A stretch of DNA of 64,000 nucleotides from Variovorax sp. OV329 (GTDB taxonomy: Bacteria; Pseudomonadota; Gammaproteobacteria; Burkholderiales; Burkholderiaceae_C), in assembly GCF_900114785.1 (NCBI RefSeq), contig NZ_FOUG01000009.1, positions 1-64,000 on the forward strand, read 5' to 3'. This document shows, piece after piece, positions 26,613 to 35,382 of the stretch (positions are counted from its first letter, which is position 1; each line of letters begins with the position of its first letter). The notes beneath the pieces are model-generated. The model did no database searches and was not told the origin of the DNA. It was given only the letters and a program-made list of their open reading frames with translations. A program made the translations under genes and the position numbers.

Positions 26613-27383
26613 CTAGAGCATCAGCCGCGTGGTCTCGTCGTCCTCGTGCGCCCACAGCGCGAGGGCGGTGTAGTTGTCGTGGCCCGGCTTGGCATGGGCC
26701 TTGACCTGCGCATCCAGCTTCTCGATCCATTGGCTGGCATCGCGCGAGGCCCTGAGCGTGTCCAGCAGGCAGTCGTCGCCCAGCGGCTCCCACAGGCCGT
26801 CCGTGCAAAGCAGCAGCACGTCGCCCACCTGCAGCTCCAGCGGGTCGGACACGACGATCTCGGGCGGAATCTCCACCGACCCCAGCGCCGACAGCAGCAT
26901 GTTGCGCTGCGGATGCTGCCGCGCGCCCTCGTCGTCGATGAGGCCGCCGGCCACCATCTGCTGCACCAGGCTGTGGTCCACGGTGCGCTTGACGATCTCG
27001 CCGTGGCGGATGAGATAGGCGCGGCTGTCGCCGCTGTGGGCCAACGCGATCTGCCGGGCCTGCAGGTCGATCGCCGCCAGCACCACCGTGGAACGCATGG
27101 CGGACAGCTTGCCGCCCTCGGCCTGCCGGGCCACCACGTCGAGGTTGGCGCGATCCAGCAGGCGGCGCAGCGATGGCGCATCGATGCCCGGCCGCTCGGC
27201 GAAGCCGCTGAGCACGCTGCCGCGCACCACCGCCGCGGCCACGTCGCCGCCGCCATGGCCGCCGGCGCCATCGGCCACCACGCACAGCACGTGGCGATCG
27301 TCGCTCCAGTGGCCGTAGGTGTCCTCGTTGTAGTCGCGGCCGCCCTGTTTGGACAGGGTCACGATCTCGATCTCGAAGTTCAA
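26613..27383 (-). CDS. pppA: PP2C-type Ser/Thr phosphatase of the T6SS (PppA-like)
   Basis: A 256-residue phosphatase with all PP2C metal motifs: GRDYNEDTYG, VVADGAGGHGGGD, AHSGDSRAYL, CTDGLWEPLGDD and GHDNYTALAL. It would reverse phosphorylation by the kinase at 55183-57075 and so turn the T6SS down. The start is a TTG at 27383 (M-NFEIEIVTL), supported by GGAGGG five bases upstream and the lack of an ATG. It lies between the FHA gene and the CHAT gene. Confidence 0.93.
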   Translation of the reverse strand: MNFEIEIVTLSKQGGRDYNEDTYGHWSDDRHVLCVVADGAGGHGGGDVAAAVVRGSVLSGFAERPGIDAPSLRRLLDRANLDVVARQAEGGKLSAMRSTVVLAAIDLQARQIALAHSGDSRAYLIRHGEIVKRTVDHSLVQQMVAGGLIDDEGARQHPQRNMLLSALGSVEIPPEIVVSDPLELQVGDVLLLCTDGLWEPLGDDCLLDTLRASRDASQWIEKLDAQVKAHAKPGHDNYTALALWAHEDDETTRLML

Positions 27384-27426
27384 GGCGCCCTCCCTTGTTG
27401 TTCTTGCGTTGCTTGCCCCGTGGCCG

Positions 27427-29193
27427 CTAGCCAGGTCCGCCGCGGGACTTCAGCCGCGCCATCTGCTCTTCGTAGGCCTTGACGAAGGCCTTGCCGAACA
27501 AGGTGTTGAAGTCGTCCTCGGCCTCGGCTGCGATGCCGCCGTAGAGGATCACGAACTGGTCCCACAGCCTGGCCTTGCGATTGGCGGAGAAGAGCGAGTC
27601 GAGCGCGGATTTCGCGGCGATCTTCTTCTCGAGTTCCTCGGGCGTGAAGCGGGCCAGCACATGCGCCAGCGCGGCGCGCATGCCCACCATGACGCCGAAC
27701 TCGTGGGCGCGCAGGTCGTCGTAGGCATCGCGCATCGCCTCCTGCGCCGGCATGAAGCCACGCATGCCGGGGCCCAGCAGGTGACCCAGCGCCACCTCGA
27801 CCGTCGGCGAGAACTTGAGCGGGTTGTTGGCGTTGGCCGCGATCATCGTGAGCTCGGCATGCATGCCCTTCTTCACCTCCTGGCGGGCGAGCAGCAACTG
27901 CAGCGTGCCTTCGGTGGCGCTGCGCAGCAACACGCCGATGCGCTCCATCAACTCGGGCGTGAGCGCGGCGGGCATCTGGTGGGTGCTGTCCAGGCCGCGC
28001 AGGAAGGCGGCGAGCAACTCGGACGGGTCGCCGACGGCTGCAGCGGCGGCCCGCGACACCGGCGCCACAGGCGCAGGCGCAGAAGCGGGAGCAGCGGTCG
28101 CGCGTGGCGCAGGTGCCGGCGCCTGGACGAGTGCCGGCGGCGGCGCGGCTCGCGGCGGTTGCGGGGGCAGCACCGCGGGGGCCGCCGACGGCATCAGGTC
28201 GGCAAAGGGATCGTCCTCCTGCTGCGCGATGGCGGGCGCCAGGGGCCGCCCCGTCAGGTCGTCGAAGCGGGCTGCAACCGGCGGCGAGGGCGGCGCGCCA
28301 AGGTCGTCGAGAAGGCTCCCGCCGCCTTGTGCGGGTGCCGTTGGGGGCACCACGCCCTTGGGCGGCGCGAAGCCAAGGCGGTCGATGGCCACATGGTCGG
28401 CCTTGGGCGCGGGCGCCGCCTTGGGCGCACCCAGTCCCAGCGCCGCGAAGGGATCGGCGTCGGCGGCGGTGTTGGGTTGCAGCAGCGGATCGGCCAGCGG
28501 TGACAGCGCCAGCGGGTCGGCGCCGGGCCTGGCTGGAGCGCCGCCGAAGAGATGGTCGATGCCCGCTGCGGCATCGGGCGAGCGCAGGCCCAGGTCCGAG
28601 AAGTCCTCGATGGCGCCCGGCCTGGGCGCGGCCGAACCCGTGCCGAGCAGGTCGGCGAAGGGATCGCCGTCGGACATCGGCGCCGGGACCGCACGCGCAG
28701 CGCCCATGGCCATGGGATCGGGGAAGAGAAGGGAGGCGGCCGAGGCTGGCTCCGCGCTCGGCGGGCGCGCCGGCGCTGGTGCAGGGGGCGAGCCGATGCC
28801 CGAGAGGAGGTCAGCGAAGGGGTCCTCAGGCGTGGGCCGCGGTGCGCCGGCCGCGGGCGTCGCAAGTGCCTGCGGCGGCGATGCAGCCGCGTCGCCGCGC
28901 ACCGTGAGCTCGAAGCAGCCGACCATCAGCCGGTCGCCGTCGCCGAGCTCCACTTCGTTGCCGCTGCCCAGCGGCCGCCCGTTGTGCTGCAGCGGGTTGC
29001 TGCCCTGGTCGACGATGAAGTAGCGATCGCCGCGGCACTGCACCACGGCATGCGTGCGCGACACGGTGCGATCGTCGAGCACCAGCGTGTTGGTGTTGGA
29101 GCGGCCGATGGTGCCGCCGGCCGGGCCGAACTGCGCGGAACGCGGCTGGCCGCCCTGTGCCGCTTGCGCCCCGACGACCACGAGATGGATCAC
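27427..29193 (-). CDS. tagH: FHA-domain T6SS scaffold TagH (Fha)
   Basis: A 588-residue protein. The N-terminal FHA domain (1-98) has phosphothreonine-binding residues in GRSNTNT and SRTH, then PLQHNGRPL and LGDGDRLMVG. A long Pro/Ala linker (~105-400) with repeated DPFADLL segments follows. The C-terminal ~190 residues match the T6SS FHA C-terminal domain (FLRGLDSTHQMPAALTPELMERIG; NPLKFSPTVEVALGHLLGPG). It starts with GTG at 29193, with AGGAGG upstream. It is expected to bind a phosphorylated partner and activate secretion. Confidence 0.93.
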   Translation of the reverse strand: MIHLVVVGAQAAQGGQPRSAQFGPAGGTIGRSNTNTLVLDDRTVSRTHAVVQCRGDRYFIVDQGSNPLQHNGRPLGSGNEVELGDGDRLMVGCFELTVRGDAAASPPQALATPAAGAPRPTPEDPFADLLSGIGSPPAPAPARPPSAEPASAASLLFPDPMAMGAARAVPAPMSDGDPFADLLGTGSAAPRPGAIEDFSDLGLRSPDAAAGIDHLFGGAPARPGADPLALSPLADPLLQPNTAADADPFAALGLGAPKAAPAPKADHVAIDRLGFAPPKGVVPPTAPAQGGGSLLDDLGAPPSPPVAARFDDLTGRPLAPAIAQQEDDPFADLMPSAAPAVLPPQPPRAAPPPALVQAPAPAPRATAAPASAPAPVAPVSRAAAAAVGDPSELLAAFLRGLDSTHQMPAALTPELMERIGVLLRSATEGTLQLLLARQEVKKGMHAELTMIAANANNPLKFSPTVEVALGHLLGPGMRGFMPAQEAMRDAYDDLRAHEFGVMVGMRAALAHVLARFTPEELEKKIAAKSALDSLFSANRKARLWDQFVILYGGIAAEAEDDFNTLFGKAFVKAYEEQMARLKSRGGPG

Positions 29194-29212
29194 TGTCCTT
29201 GCCTCCTGCGGT

Positions 29213-29389
29213 TCATGGCCTGCCCCCGCCCGACCACCAGAGCCAGGCCGAGACGGCGCCGAAGATCAGCGCGACCACCAGCCAGGTCCGGCTGGCAGAT
29301 GCCAGTTTGAAACCATCGCGCGCCAGGCGCCAGAGGGCGGCGGCGAAAAAGACCAGGGCGAGCGCGGCCAGGATGTACTTCGCAGCCAT
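29213..29389 (-). CDS. Small two-TM membrane protein
   Basis: A 58-residue protein of two hydrophobic helices (YILAALALVFFAAALWRLA and TWLVVALIFGAVSAWLWW) separated by a short basic loop. It sits between the TIGR02270-like gene and tagH, with two bases or fewer separating it from its upstream neighbour. Location and tight spacing argue that it is real. The function is unknown. Confidence 0.6.
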   Translation of the reverse strand: MAAKYILAALALVFFAAALWRLARDGFKLASASRTWLVVALIFGAVSAWLWWSGGGRP

Positions 29390-29390
29390 C

Positions 29391-30671
29391 TCATCGCCCG
29401 CCTTGCCGGGCCGCGCCCATGGCATCCAGCCAGCGCACCTGCCGCCATGCGGGCGCCGCCGTATTGAAGACCGGCGTGCCCGGCTGCAGCATGCACAGCC
29501 ACTCGGACGCCGCGATGCGCCGGCGCTGCGTGCCCTCGCGAAGCACGCGCAGGCAGTGCGCCGGCGTCGGCGGCGCACCGGCGAAGAAGCGCATCCCGGC
29601 CGCGAAGCGGTGCACGCTGGCAGCCCACCAGGCCCGTACGCCGTCGACCTGCGGCCAGGGCAGGCCTTCGTCCTCGTCGAGTGCCACCGCATCGTCGTGC
29701 GCGTCCTCGCCGGCGCCGGGCCCTTCGGGCGCGCTGCGGTGCAGGCCTTCGCCGAACAGGTCCAGCCCCGTGATCATCGAGAAGGACTCGCCGGCCAGCC
29801 GCGCCCAGGGCTCTTCCTCCATCCGGTCGATCAGCCAGGGCACGAAGTGCGGGTCGCCGGCGATGCCCGTGCCGCGCAGCAGCAGCCGGCGGTCGGCGGC
29901 CTCGCGCGACAGGGGCTGCAAACTCGCCAGCGCCTGTGCAGGCGTCTGCAATCGCAGCAGCCAGCGCAAGGCGTCGGCGCGGCGCGGTCCGGGCTCTGCC
30001 GCCACCACCTGGAGCGCAGCAGCAGCCGGCGCGTGATGACCGAGCAGCGCGAGCGACGTGGCGGCAGCCAGGCGGCAATCCTCGTTCACTTCTTGCAGCG
30101 CCGCCTCGCAATGCCCCGCCAGGTCAAGCCGGCCGCCCTGTCCCGCGGCCCGCAGCCCCTGCGCGCGCAGGGCCGCATCGGGCTCCTGCATGGCAGCGAC
30201 CAGCGCGCCCCCCGGGTCGACGCGATGCGCCACGCAAGCTGCGATGGCCCACGAACGGCGTACCGCCTCCGGCGACGAGATCAGCGCACGCACCGGCTCG
30301 CGAAGGCTTGGCGCAGACACCCAGCCCAGTGCGCGCACCACGCCGGGCCACATCGCAGGCTGCGCCTGGACATGCGCCAGCACTCGATCGACCCGCCGCG
30401 CGTCACCGTCCTCCATGGCCCGCGCAGCGGCCACGAAGGCCGCCGAGGCGTCGCCTTCATCGAGCGCCTGCTCGCACAGCGACCAGCCCAGCGCGCCGGC
30501 GACGGCCACGCCATCGAGATGGGCGGCCAGGCGCTCGTCATGCCGGTGCAGGGCATGCAGCCGCACGTGCGGCGCCGCGACCAGGAACTGCCGGCTGGCG
30601 CACAGGCTGGCACTCTCTTCCACGTGCTGCATCACGATGTCGGGCAGGGCGTGCGTGGAGATGCCGGACAT
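29391..30671 (-). CDS. TIGR02270-like HEAT-repeat protein of T6SS loci
   Basis: A 426-residue protein built mainly of short helical, HEAT-like repeats (SPEAVRRSWAIAACVAHRVD; EPDAALRAQGLRAAG; NEDCRLAAATSLALLG). It resembles the TIGR02270 family found in T6SS clusters, with the LLLRGTGIAGDPHFVPWLI and SFSMITGLDL region typical of that family. It has no signal peptide. It is in the effector-side operon upstream of tagH. The role is unknown; HEAT repeats suggest protein binding. Confidence 0.75.
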   Translation of the reverse strand: MSGISTHALPDIVMQHVEESASLCASRQFLVAAPHVRLHALHRHDERLAAHLDGVAVAGALGWSLCEQALDEGDASAAFVAAARAMEDGDARRVDRVLAHVQAQPAMWPGVVRALGWVSAPSLREPVRALISSPEAVRRSWAIAACVAHRVDPGGALVAAMQEPDAALRAQGLRAAGQGGRLDLAGHCEAALQEVNEDCRLAAATSLALLGHHAPAAAALQVVAAEPGPRRADALRWLLRLQTPAQALASLQPLSREAADRRLLLRGTGIAGDPHFVPWLIDRMEEEPWARLAGESFSMITGLDLFGEGLHRSAPEGPGAGEDAHDDAVALDEDEGLPWPQVDGVRAWWAASVHRFAAGMRFFAGAPPTPAHCLRVLREGTQRRRIAASEWLCMLQPGTPVFNTAAPAWRQVRWLDAMGAARQGGR

Positions 30672-30676
30672 GGCCT

Positions 30677-31444
30677 TCACCCGATCTCCACCATGCTGAG
30701 CGGCTGGCAGCGGGCGTGAAAGCAGGCCAGCAGGTTGACCAGGCCGGCAAGCGCGGCCACCGGATCGGCCTGCAGCTTGAACACCGCCCATTCGATGACG
30801 TGGCCGTAGCTGACCACGCCCTTGCCGTCCGGCTCCACGTAGCAGCGCGCCGGGTCGCCAGGGGCCATGGCATAGGCGCCCAGCAGCACCGCCCGCACCC
30901 AGACCTCCAGCGCCTGGTTCAGCCGCAGTTCGCTGTCTGGCGCGAGCGGCGACTCCAGGCGCAGGTAGAAGCTGTAGCCGCCGCCCTCGGGTTTCCGGTC
31001 TTCGAGCGCGAAAGGCAGCCGGCCGTAGACGCCCGGGAAGGTGGACTCGGCCGCGTCGGTCACGAGCACGCGCGGCGACGCATCACCCGGCGCGAGCACG
31101 TCCACCGAGCGGATCGGCAGCCGCTGGTGCAGGCGCAGCAGCAGGTGGCACAACACCACCCAGGCCTCGTCGGCCAGGCGGCAGGGCTGCGCGCGAAAGA
31201 CGGACTCGCCCGGATCGCGCCCCGGCAGGACGCTCAATGCCAGCGTGCAGTCCCAGGGCGCCACGCTGCCGCCACCCAGCGCGCCCGACAGCGCCATCTG
31301 GCCGAACAGGCGCAGGGTGAGCGCCACGAGCCCATCGGGGTCGGGCTGCGCCACGCGCACCCGGATGGCCAGCGGCTGCCCCGCCATCGCCCCAAGCGCG
31401 GAGTACCTGAACTGGAAGGGAAGGCTGAAGCCGGTGGCGATCAT
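30677..31444 (-). CDS. T6SS-associated protein of unknown function
   Basis: A 255-residue protein with no recognisable family motif. It has alternating beta strands, no signal peptide and no TM segment; the C-terminal half includes GGGYSFYLRLESPLAP and PARCYVEPDGKGVVSYGHV. It lies 13 bp after the DUF3396 gene and five bases before the TIGR02270-like gene, so it is in the same transcript as the DUF4150 toxin and its immunity gene. I cannot assign a function. Confidence 0.6.
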   Translation of the reverse strand: MIATGFSLPFQFRYSALGAMAGQPLAIRVRVAQPDPDGLVALTLRLFGQMALSGALGGGSVAPWDCTLALSVLPGRDPGESVFRAQPCRLADEAWVVLCHLLLRLHQRLPIRSVDVLAPGDASPRVLVTDAAESTFPGVYGRLPFALEDRKPEGGGYSFYLRLESPLAPDSELRLNQALEVWVRAVLLGAYAMAPGDPARCYVEPDGKGVVSYGHVIEWAVFKLQADPVAALAGLVNLLACFHARCQPLSMVEIG

Positions 31445-31457
31445 GGGCGGCGGTGCG

Positions 31458-32378
31458 TCAGTCGAGGAACCTGCGCTCCCAGCGATCCAGCAGGTCTTCG
31501 TCGAAGTTGGCCAGGTACAGCAGCATCTTCGCCTCGCGGAACAGCGTGATGGGCTCCAGCACCTTGGCAACGGCGCGCAGCAGCGGCGTGTCGATGCGGC
31601 GATTCCTGTCGCCCATCTCGGGCGTGCGGCCCCCGCGGATGACGGTCGTGCTGCCGGCCTGGCCCACCTCGATGCCAGCGGGCAGCGCCTGGTGCAGCGC
31701 CTGCGTGCCGCCCACGGCCTGCACCAGCGGCGCGTCCAGGAAGGTGATCCAGCGCGCACCGCGCACCTGCCGTCCCAGGCGCAGCCGCGTCAGGTCGTTC
31801 ATCGCGACGTCATAGCCGGGGTGGCGCAGTGCCAGGCCGCGGATGCGTTCGAAGGCGTCCGTCTGCTGGGCGTCCGCCTGCAGCAGGGCGGGCGCACAGT
31901 AGCCCGAGACCGGGGCCAGCAGCGCCGCCATGTGGCCGGCCAGCTCGCACGTGGCATCGGCCTGCGCTTCATCCGCCGCCTCGATGGGAAAGGTCATCTG
32001 CACCAGCGTCATGGAGTCCGGCTTGTCCCTGTAGCGGCCGGCCAGGAGGAATCCGTATTGCGGCGCCGAACCGGCGGCGTCGTTGACGCGAAAGGCCGTG
32101 AGCTTGCGCTTGCGCGCGCCCGCCGGCTCCATCGACTCACGGATGCGCTGCATCGCCGAAGCGTCCAGCTCGCGCCACTCCTCGGAGGTGGCGCTGACCA
32201 CCGCCCACTGCAGCGCATCCGGTGGAACGCTGGCCAGGTACAGGTCGAGGGCCTGCATCAGCGCGTCGCTGCATTCATGCACCTCGCGGTCCAGGAACAG
32301 CGCCAGCGTGACGCCGTTGCGCACCAGCACGCGGCCGGTACCCGGGTCGGTGATTTCGAGGGGGACGATTGCTTCCAT
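31458..32378 (-). CDS. DUF3396-type T6SS immunity protein
   Basis: A 306-residue cytoplasmic protein resembling the DUF3396/type VI immunity family: VLVRNGVTLALFLDRE near the N-terminus, ARWITFLDAPLVQAVGG, and GIEVGQAGSTTVIRGG in the C-terminal half. It follows the DUF4150 toxin gene by 13 bp, the standard effector-then-immunity order. It would protect the producer and its siblings from that toxin. The pairing is inferred from family and position. Confidence 0.75.
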   Translation of the reverse strand: MEAIVPLEITDPGTGRVLVRNGVTLALFLDREVHECSDALMQALDLYLASVPPDALQWAVVSATSEEWRELDASAMQRIRESMEPAGARKRKLTAFRVNDAAGSAPQYGFLLAGRYRDKPDSMTLVQMTFPIEAADEAQADATCELAGHMAALLAPVSGYCAPALLQADAQQTDAFERIRGLALRHPGYDVAMNDLTRLRLGRQVRGARWITFLDAPLVQAVGGTQALHQALPAGIEVGQAGSTTVIRGGRTPEMGDRNRRIDTPLLRAVAKVLEPITLFREAKMLLYLANFDEDLLDRWERRFLD

Positions 32379-32391
32379 GTGCCTGCTCCTG

Positions 32392-33261
32392 CTAGCAGCT
32401 GCTGCGGGGTTGCGCCCCGGCGCAGTGCTTGGTCTTGGCCGCCTTCGATGCGCCCTTGGGAAGGCCCTTGGAGCCCACGATGTCCACCTTGGCTGCCGGG
32501 AAGCGGTCCTCGTACTTGTCCCGCTGGGACTGCGACATGTACGGGTCCCGGCTGCAGTTGAACTTGAAGTCCCAGATGTGCGTGATGGCGCCCTTGCCGT
32601 CGGCGCCGCCGCGGATCTGCACGTCCAGGCGGCTGGGGTCCATGGTCTTGGTCTCCGGGTGGTAGGCCTCGGGGGTCACGTTCTTCCAGTCGCCCTTGTC
32701 CTTGCGCCGGTTGATGGCGTCCTGGCAGCACGAGTGCTTGTGCACGCCGCGCGAACGGCAGCCCTTGCCGCTGTCGGGCGGCTTGCAGTCGACCGCCTTG
32801 TTGCAGCAGTCGGCGATGGCCTGCAGCTCCGGCGGGGCGCCGCTCACCGGCATCTGCAGGTTGCCGGCCAGGTCCGCGGTGTTCTCGTGGTTCTGGAACT
32901 TCTTGTCGGTCAGGCGGCAGGCGTTCTTGCCATCCATCTTCACGTCGAAGGAATAGAGGATCCAGGTCGACTCCTTCATGAAGGTGCTCGACTTCACGCC
33001 CCCGGCCACGCCCGCGTTGTCCCCGTTGGACAGCGAGTACTCCGAGCCCTTGACGGCGATCATCATGCCGCCGTCGGCCTTGACGGTACTGGTGCCCTTG
33101 TCGAGCGTGGCCGACTGCGAGATGTTGGGATAGGGAATGGGCACCGGGCCGCCGGGCGACGGCGTCTTGCACACGTCGGGAATGGTGGCCATCGAGATGC
33201 CGTTGCTCCCCTTGTGGACCAGGGAGTTGGCAACGCCGTTGACCTTGACCGTGACCGGCAT
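32392..33261 (-). CDS. DUF4150 (PAAR-like) effector with C-terminal nuclease-like toxin domain
   Basis: A 289-residue protein. Residues ~1-125 are a DUF4150 PAAR-like domain (PVTVKVNGVANSLVHKGSNG; PIPYPNISQSA; VKADGGMMIAVKGSEYSLS) that would cap the VgrG spike. The C-terminal half is Cys-rich (DCCNKAVDC, HKHSCCQDA). It contains LDVQIRGG followed by HIWDFKFNC, matching the D...(D/E)xK spacing of PD-(D/E)XK nucleases (Asp213, Asp231, Lys233). A DUF3396 immunity gene follows. DUF2169 and VgrG genes lie upstream in the same operon, a standard delivery set. Confidence 0.8.
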   Translation of the reverse strand: MPVTVKVNGVANSLVHKGSNGISMATIPDVCKTPSPGGPVPIPYPNISQSATLDKGTSTVKADGGMMIAVKGSEYSLSNGDNAGVAGGVKSSTFMKESTWILYSFDVKMDGKNACRLTDKKFQNHENTADLAGNLQMPVSGAPPELQAIADCCNKAVDCKPPDSGKGCRSRGVHKHSCCQDAINRRKDKGDWKNVTPEAYHPETKTMDPSRLDVQIRGGADGKGAITHIWDFKFNCSRDPYMSQSQRDKYEDRFPAAKVDIVGSKGLPKGASKAAKTKHCAGAQPRSSC

Positions 33262-33263
33262 GG

Positions 33264-34322
33264 CTAGCTCCCCGCCCCCACCGCCAGCAGCGCCGCGGCG
33301 CGCTCGCCGCCTTCGGCGCTGCCCCAGACGAAGGCCAGGGGCCCGTTCGCGTAGCTCTTGTGGCCGGCGGCCACCGCCAGCGCCAGGTGCAGCGGTCCGC
33401 CCGCCGCCGCCAGATCGCCCCAGCAGTCGGCCGGCGCGATGAAATCGGACGCGGACTCGAAGGCCTCCTTGGTGCGCAGCACCGCGAAGCCGAACTCGTC
33501 GGCGCGGTAGGGCTCGCCATTCATGTCGCAGTACACGTCGCTGACACGATGGCTGCCCGGCAAGCCGGCGAGCGCGGACCTGAAGGCCTGCGTCAGGCCC
33601 TCGCCCACGCAGATGGTCTCGGTCTTGATGCGCTTGGGCTCGAAGGCGCTTCCCACACCCAGCAGCCGCGCGAGCGCCGGCAACTGCAGGCGCTCGACCA
33701 GCGAGCGGCGCATGAGCAGCACGGCCCCCGCACCCTCGCCCGGCACGAAGCCCCAGGCATTGTTGAGCGGCCCGGCGCCGTGCAACTGCTCGCCCTGCTC
33801 GAGCCATTCCAGGGCGTCGGCGTCGATGTAGGAATCCACGCCCGCCACCACGCACGCATCGAGCGCGCCCTGGGCGAGGCGTGTCCAGGCCGCCTCCAGC
33901 GCGAACAGTCCCGCGGCATGGCCGGCCGCGAAGCGGGCGACCGCCGAGACCTGGCCGCGCCAGCGTTGCGCCGCTGCGCTGGCCAACAGCTGCGGTAGAT
34001 CGGCCGCCACGCCCGGGCGCACAGCCGGCAGGCCAAGCGACAAGGCCACGCGAAGGCCGGCCGCCGGCATGCCGGCCAGCGGCACGAGCGCCTGGTCGAC
34101 CGCCGGCTGCAGCATCGCCAGCATCCGGTCTGCAGCGGGAAGCTCCGGCTCGAGCCAGGGGGCCCGCGCCACGCGGACCGGCTCGCCGGCCGCGTCGATG
34201 ATGAAGGGATGCTCGCCGAAGCCGCTGATGCCCGCGCGCACCGCCGCCGCGCTGGCCCACGCGTCCCGGCCGACCGGCGTGCTGGCGCCCAGGGCCACGA
34301 TGAACACCGGCTCGAAGTCCAT
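33264..34322 (-). CDS. Ketosynthase/thiolase-like protein without the catalytic Cys
   Basis: A 352-residue protein with the overall order of a beta-ketoacyl synthase: PVFIVALGASTPVGRDAW at the start, ACVVAGVDSYID in the middle, GAGPLNNAWGFVPGEGAGAVLLMRR, and AAGHKSYANGPLAFVWGSAEGGERAA at the end. The nucleophile-elbow region reads ARFAAGHAAGLFALEAAW, with no Cys where condensing enzymes have one. It is sandwiched by overlapping or near-overlapping genes between DUF2169 and the DUF4150 effector. A structural or adaptor role in effector loading is more likely than acyl chemistry. Confidence 0.72.
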   Translation of the reverse strand: MDFEPVFIVALGASTPVGRDAWASAAAVRAGISGFGEHPFIIDAAGEPVRVARAPWLEPELPAADRMLAMLQPAVDQALVPLAGMPAAGLRVALSLGLPAVRPGVAADLPQLLASAAAQRWRGQVSAVARFAAGHAAGLFALEAAWTRLAQGALDACVVAGVDSYIDADALEWLEQGEQLHGAGPLNNAWGFVPGEGAGAVLLMRRSLVERLQLPALARLLGVGSAFEPKRIKTETICVGEGLTQAFRSALAGLPGSHRVSDVYCDMNGEPYRADEFGFAVLRTKEAFESASDFIAPADCWGDLAAAGGPLHLALAVAAGHKSYANGPLAFVWGSAEGGERAAALLAVGAGS

Positions 34323-35374
34323 CAGCCCACCTCGAACTCGAAGTCGTCTTCGACCGGGTCGCCGGGATACAGCGGCGTCTTGCGCGTGACCACGGTGCGC
34401 TCGAGCTTCTGCACCTTGTGGTGGCAGGGCAGCGCGCTGTGCCACACGAGCGAGACGCGCGGAAAGTCCGGCTCCAGGATCACGCTGTGGAGCTTGCGCT
34501 GCTTGTGGATCTCGTGGCTGCCGTCGTAGAAGCGCGTCTCGAAGCCCAGGTAGAGCTTGGGCAGGACGAAACGCAGGTTTCCCAGCGGACACAGGTTGTG
34601 CAGCGCCACCGGCTCGCCGCCGAGCAGGAACTGCGGCGCCTGCTGGTCGGTGGGCGCGCACTGGAAGAACTGCTCGTCGAAGTCTTCGGGCAGGAGCGGC
34701 TGGCGCGTCTTCATCCAGCGCTCGCCGTAGGTGCCGGCATGCGACGCGCGCGGTTGCCAGTGCGCGCCGATGGGCCCCAGGCCGGCCGGCGCCGGGCGGT
34801 CGCCGGCGGACTGGATGAGGCGGTCCGGCGCCTCCAGGTTGGGCAGCGCCTGGCCGTCGAGATGGCCGGAGCTGGCGGCAAAGCCGCATCCGACCGGGTT
34901 GCGCCAGTCCCAGTCGCGCTCGGGCTGCTCCGAGCGGGCATCCACGCCCCCGAAGGCGCGCTCGTAGACCAGCGGCATTCTCAGGAATGGGGCGGGTTCC
35001 GAGGGGCCGAGCGCGCCCCAGTGGCGGTCACCGAACACCCGGACCAGCTTTTGCACGGGCCCGACGCGGAATCCCGCGTCCAGCGCCGTCACCGGCTGCT
35101 CGCCGGGCGCGTGGGCGTGACCCACCACGGTGATGTCGGTGGTTCGCTTGCACAGCACCAGGTCGGCCTCGTAGCGCAGGCTGCTGTGTCCGGGCTCGCC
35201 GTTGTAGACGGGCGCGCGCAGCACGGGCGGCTGCTCGTCCGCGACCTCGGTCGAGCCGTCAGCGCGGATGTCAAAGGTCGCCTTGACGGCCACGAGCCAG
35301 ATCTCCTGGCCGTCGCGATCACGGACCCAGGCACGCTCGGCGGCAAAGGGGGTGCGGTTGTCGACTTGCCACAT
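34322..35374 (-). CDS. DUF2169 T6SS adaptor protein
   Basis: A 350-residue DUF2169 protein: NRTPFAAERAWVRDRDGQEIWLVAVKATFDI at the N-terminus, MPLVYERAFGG, and NPVGCGF. DUF2169 proteins are encoded with VgrG and DUF4150/PAAR effectors and act as adaptors or chaperones for loading cargo on the spike. Its stop overlaps the start of the ketosynthase-like gene by one ATGA. Confidence 0.88.
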   Translation of the reverse strand: MWQVDNRTPFAAERAWVRDRDGQEIWLVAVKATFDIRADGSTEVADEQPPVLRAPVYNGEPGHSSLRYEADLVLCKRTTDITVVGHAHAPGEQPVTALDAGFRVGPVQKLVRVFGDRHWGALGPSEPAPFLRMPLVYERAFGGVDARSEQPERDWDWRNPVGCGFAASSGHLDGQALPNLEAPDRLIQSAGDRPAPAGLGPIGAHWQPRASHAGTYGERWMKTRQPLLPEDFDEQFFQCAPTDQQAPQFLLGGEPVALHNLCPLGNLRFVLPKLYLGFETRFYDGSHEIHKQRKLHSVILEPDFPRVSLVWHSALPCHHKVQKLERTVVTRKTPLYPGDPVEDDFEFEVG

Positions 35375-35382
35375 CGCGGGGA

